From Candidatus Physcousia equi (GTDB lineage: Bacteria > Bacteroidota > Bacteroidia > Bacteroidales > Bacteroidaceae): 64,000 nt of DNA. Within the stretch, counting starts at the first letter, position 1, and each line of letters begins with the position of its first letter. The notes under the pieces were generated by a model, which was not told where the DNA came from, ran no database searches, and saw only the letters and a program-made list of their open reading frames with translations. The position numbers and the translations under genes were made by a program. The DNA lies in the NCBI GenBank assembly GCA_018065005.1, contig JAGHUD010000013.1:1-64000 (forward strand), read 5' to 3'. Shown piece after piece: positions 61,043 to 64,000 of this stretch.

Positions 61043-63027
61043 GTATATTTCTTGATGAGGTTATAGGCAGAATAGATGCCGTATTCGCCCGCTTGCGAGA
61101 GGTCGGCGAGCGCTTCAGGAATGCGATTTTGGAGGATCCGTGCCACGCCTCTGTTGAAGTACGCCTCAGGGAAAGAAGCATCGATGCTGATGGCCTGCGT
61201 ATAATCTTTTTCCGCAAGGTCGTAGTCATGCAGTAGGAAGTGCATATTGCCCAGGTTGTAGTGTGCATAGGCGTTGGTGGCATTCTTGCGGATGAGAAGC
61301 ACTAAGTCGTCGGCAGCCTGGTTCAGCACAAGTCGCACCTCCGTGCTTGGCGAGAGCGGCACGCTCTCCTGATTGGAGAGTTCTGGGTGCTCAGCCATCA
61401 GCATGGCATAATACATCTGTGCGCGCAACATAAGCGCAAGATGGTGACCAGGATGCTGCGAAAGAAGCACATTCACGTCCTCAATGGCAGATTCAAAGTC
61501 GCGCACATGGTAGTGCGCCAGGGCAAGCCGAAGCAGTTGTTCGACGGAGAGGTCCGAGCGGTAGTTCCCGTTGTTCTCTCCTTGCAGCTGCGCAATCTCG
61601 TCAAACAGCGCCGCGATCTGCTTTTCGCTGGCAGCCGTCTCAGCCAGCGACACGTGCAACTTAGAGAAGAGCGCACGGCTGCTGTTGAGCTGCTCCACCT
61701 CTGCGAGGTAGGGGAAATAGTGGCTCAGCGCATTTTGTCGTGGGAAGTAGCTTAGCAGATAAGGCGGCAAGGGTTGCAGAGCGGTTGTGTGGTCCTGCAC
61801 CTTACCTCGATACGCATTGGCATACTGTTCTGTTGGCACATCGTCATTCTCCACCAGTCGGTCGTAGTTCTCCAGGTTCTTGTCGTCTTTCTTTCGTGTC
61901 TTGCTCTTAGCCGTCTTTTTCGACACACCCTCTATGCGTGCCTTCGTGACCTTAAACTCGTCACGCTCTGCACCGTAGACGTCGCCTAGTCGGCGCCGCA
62001 GCTGTGCCCGAAAGAGATAGCCGTCCCAAAACTGCGGGTAGGCTTGGATGATGGTGGAGATGTCCTGCATGGCACCTCGATAGTCACCGACGTTAGAGCG
62101 CAGCATGGCGCGGTTGTAGAGAGCCATGTAGTTGTCCGGCTGTTGTTCGATGACGAAGTTGAAATCCTCGATGGCGCGGTTGTCGTCGCCCACTTGGGCG
62201 CGCAGAAGACCACGGTTGTAATGAGCAGCAAAACTTCCGCGGTTGATTTCGATGGCAGCATCATAGTCTGTCATGGCGCCCCGCAGGTTGTCTTGGTGGT
62301 AGCGTGCCAGCGCTCGGTTGATGTAGAGGTCGGCATTGCGAGGCGTCTGCACAATAGCTCGGTCGAGCATCTCCTCGCCCGCCTTGTGGTCGCCGCGTCT
62401 CAGCAGGAGCATGGACTTTATGTTGAGCGCAGAGGCGTCGAAGGCATTCATTTCGAGCGCACGGTCGGTCCACTCCTCCGCCTTTGTGGTGTCTTTGAGT
62501 GAGAGTTGCACCTGAGCCTTCATGGCATAGTTGCTGCTCTGCTTTGGCCATTGCCTGAGCATGATGTCCAGACAAGAGTCTGCACGCGCGAAACTGTCCT
62601 GCCTCACGAGACACAGCACCCTGTTGTGCCAGGCGTTTGTGCTGCGCGGATTGATGTCGAGCAGTTTTCTGTAGTCAGCTTCAGCCTCGGCAAAGCGTTC
62701 CAGGTTGATGCGGCAGAGCGCCCTCAACTCATAGTATTGTTCCGAGTAAGGGTTGCGCGTGATGGCATTCGTGCAGTCCGCCTCTGCCCCCGCATGGTCT
62801 TCGAGATAGAACTTCGCGAGTCCGCGCAGGAAGTACGGTTCAGGCAGATGAGGCTTTGCTCCGATGACCAGGTTGAAGCGCTGGATGCTCAGCACATAGT
62901 CCTCATAGTAGAGCGCATTGCGCCCCATCATGAGGATGCGCTGCACGTTGATTTGCGCGTGCACGCCAACGGCTCCCCACAGGATGACGAGCAACGTAGC
63001 GAGCAGTCTATGTGCAGTGCGGCGCAT
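61033..63027 (-). CDS. Exported tetratricopeptide-repeat protein
   Basis: The product is 664 aa. The signal peptide MRRTAHRLLATLLVILWGAVGVHA-Q is followed by about eight TPR units between residues 30 and 360 (e.g. PHLPEPYFLRGLAKFYLEDHAGAEADC, NADLYINRALARYHQDNLRGAMTDY). A basic and charged linker (SKKTAKSKTRKKDDKN) lies near residue 380, and a second TPR cluster at the C-terminus includes AYAHYNLGNMHFLLHDYDLAEKDY. It is probably a periplasmic scaffold or assembly factor; no catalytic motif is seen. It lies 12 bp after the def stop on the same strand, likely in one operon with ruvX and def. Confidence 0.88.
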   Translation of the reverse strand: MRRTAHRLLATLLVILWGAVGVHAQINVQRILMMGRNALYYEDYVLSIQRFNLVIGAKPHLPEPYFLRGLAKFYLEDHAGAEADCTNAITRNPYSEQYYELRALCRINLERFAEAEADYRKLLDINPRSTNAWHNRVLCLVRQDSFARADSCLDIMLRQWPKQSSNYAMKAQVQLSLKDTTKAEEWTDRALEMNAFDASALNIKSMLLLRRGDHKAGEEMLDRAIVQTPRNADLYINRALARYHQDNLRGAMTDYDAAIEINRGSFAAHYNRGLLRAQVGDDNRAIEDFNFVIEQQPDNYMALYNRAMLRSNVGDYRGAMQDISTIIQAYPQFWDGYLFRAQLRRRLGDVYGAERDEFKVTKARIEGVSKKTAKSKTRKKDDKNLENYDRLVENDDVPTEQYANAYRGKVQDHTTALQPLPPYLLSYFPRQNALSHYFPYLAEVEQLNSSRALFSKLHVSLAETAASEKQIAALFDEIAQLQGENNGNYRSDLSVEQLLRLALAHYHVRDFESAIEDVNVLLSQHPGHHLALMLRAQMYYAMLMAEHPELSNQESVPLSPSTEVRLVLNQAADDLVLLIRKNATNAYAHYNLGNMHFLLHDYDLAEKDYTQAISIDASFPEAYFNRGVARILQNRIPEALADLSQAGEYGIYSAYNLIKKYTKK

Positions 63028-63039
63028 GGATTGGAGGGC

Positions 63040-63597
63040 TTATCGGCGCACCTTCACCTTGTAGCTGCAGCGGAAGTCGCCCTTCAGCAGCCCGTTCAGT
63101 TTTCCTTTCACCATGGTCTTGCGCAGCCCCGTGAGGTGGTCGGTGAAGACCTGTCCTTCGAGGTGGTCGAACTCGTGCTGCATGACGCGCGCCAAGTATC
63201 CGTCCACCCATTCGTCGTGCGGCTCGAACTTCTCGTCGAGATACTGCACACGGATGCGTCTTGGGCGCACCACCTTTTCGTGCAGACCAGGCAGCGAGAG
63301 GCATCCCTCTTCGCTCGAGTCCTTTTCTGTTTCGTCATATTCCACGATGTGTGCGTTGATGAAGGTGTGTATGTAGCCCTTGTATTCGGGCATATCCTCG
63401 CTGATGACATCCAGGTTGATGATGACGAGGCGGATGGGCAAGCCGATTTGTGGAGCAGCAAGACCTATGCCTTCGCTGCGCTCCAGCGTCTCATACATGT
63501 TTTGGATGAGTGTGTCAAGTTCGGGATAGTCGGGCGTGATGTCCTCTGCTACTTTGCGCAGAACGGGTTGCCCATAGGTGTAGATGGGAAGTATCAT
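63040..63597 (-). CDS. def: Peptide deformylase
   Basis: It removes the N-formyl group from nascent proteins. The product is 185 aa. All three motifs are intact: GIGLAAPQIG (motif 1), EEGCLSLPG (motif 2, metal-binding Cys) and MQHEFDHLEG (motif 3, HExxH). Its start overlaps the ruvX stop as ATGA, so the two are translationally coupled. Confidence 0.97.
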   Translation of the reverse strand: MILPIYTYGQPVLRKVAEDITPDYPELDTLIQNMYETLERSEGIGLAAPQIGLPIRLVIINLDVISEDMPEYKGYIHTFINAHIVEYDETEKDSSEEGCLSLPGLHEKVVRPRRIRVQYLDEKFEPHDEWVDGYLARVMQHEFDHLEGQVFTDHLTGLRKTMVKGKLNGLLKGDFRCSYKVKVRR

Positions 63598-64000
63598 AAG
63601 GGTTTTTTGTGTGTGAGGTAATCTTGGAGGATGATGGTGGCGCTGATCTCGTCCACGAGCGCCTTGTTCTGACGCGCTTTGCGGCTGAGCCCGGCTTCGA
63701 GCATCGTGCGGTGGGCGAGCACGCTGGTGTAGCGCTCGTCGCTGAACTCAATGGGTATGTCGGGAATGCGTTTGGCAAGCTGTTCGGCAAACGCCTTCAC
63801 CCGTGGCAGGTTTTCGCTGTCTTGTCCGTTGGTCTGTTTGGGCAAACCGATGATGAATCGTTCGACGGATTCGCGCTTCGTGTAGTCGGAGAGATAGTCG
63901 AGCAGGCGTGGAGTGTCCACCGTGCACAGACCGCCAGGGATGATCTGCAAGGGATCGGTCACGGCGAGTCCGGTGCGCCGCTTTCCATAGTCTATAGCGA
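63594..64000 (-). CDS. ruvX: RuvX/YqgF family pre-16S rRNA nuclease (5' truncated by window edge)
   Basis: The frame is open to the window end, where translation reads AIDYGKRRTGLAVT, the canonical N-terminal active-site strand with catalytic Asp of the RNase H-like YqgF fold. Later motifs are RFIIGLPKQTNGQDSE, IEFSDERYTSVLAHR and DEISATIILQDYL, which carries the distal Asp. Perhaps 5-8 N-terminal residues are missing. It is coupled to def by a 4-bp overlap. Confidence 0.93.
   Translation of the reverse strand, partial: AIDYGKRRTGLAVTDPLQIIPGGLCTVDTPRLLDYLSDYTKRESVERFIIGLPKQTNGQDSENLPRVKAFAEQLAKRIPDIPIEFSDERYTSVLAHRTMLEAGLSRKARQNKALVDEISATIILQDYLTHKKPL

Noticed and set aside
1-64000. tRNA, rRNA, insertion sequence or prophage genes
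   Set aside because: No cloverleaf-like sequence, transposase, integrase or phage structural motif was recognised on either strand; a tRNAscan or Rfam run would settle this.

Overview
The window reads as a chromosomal segment of a Bacteroidales bacterium, most likely from the Prevotellaceae. The evidence is as follows. Promoters are of the Bacteroidetes type (TAnnTTTG at -7, in two cases with TTTG 19 bp upstream). Shine-Dalgarno sites are nearly absent. Arginine synthesis uses an N-succinylornithine-type carbamoyltransferase. There is a eukaryotic-like GT3 glycogen synthase next to a glucan phosphorylase, a type V (FimA/Mfa1-like) pilus locus, and a type IX secretion (T9SS) type C-terminus. 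I see no tRNA, rRNA, CRISPR array, insertion sequence or prophage. Family assignments rest on motifs read by eye, not on database searches.

Layout. 1-3930 (+): the 3' part of a tryptophan operon, trpG(partial)-D-C-F-A. 4118-6868 (+): formate-tetrahydrofolate ligase and a D-2-hydroxyacid dehydrogenase, closed by a terminator. 7129-11983: a small secreted protein (-), divergent from glycogen synthase and glucan phosphorylase (+). 12557-20631 (-): arginine block argR / GNAT - argG - argC - argD - HTH-cupin regulator - acyl-CoA synthetase - argF'. 21163-22896 (+): HerA/DUF853 ATPase. 23073-26844 (-): FAD oxidoreductase, M15-like peptidase, radA. 27010-29816 (-): rplM-rpsI-rpsB-tsf. 30214-49262 (-): a roughly 19-kb type V pilus operon. 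49766-57934 (-): lipoprotein, mutS2, S9 peptidase, relA-like ppGpp synthetase. 58045-60865 (+): DUF4301 protein and purT. 61033-64000 (-): TPR protein, peptide deformylase, and ruvX/yqgF (partial).

The most interesting region is the pilus operon. In transcription order it encodes a DUF3575 outer-membrane protein, a DUF3868/OmpA-like protein, a major fimbrillin, an Mfa2/FimB-type anchor, two further lipoproteins, a 3,299-residue secreted protein and a thioredoxin-like lipoprotein whose start overlaps the giant gene's stop. The giant protein sits where the tip protein Mfa5 sits in the P. gingivalis mfa1-5 cluster. It carries a T9SS-like C-terminus and repeated modules, but no von Willebrand A motif that I can see. 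A 12-bp perfect stem-loop separates the fimbrillin gene from the rest.

A second theme is short tandem duplication (units of about 22-44 bp) just after stop codons and in many intergenic gaps. Three gaps, at 12.3, 30.1 and 49.6 kb, share one 22-bp near-palindromic family, with four units in each. The others are private to one gap. Two of them copy the stop codon of the preceding gene (trpC and fhs).
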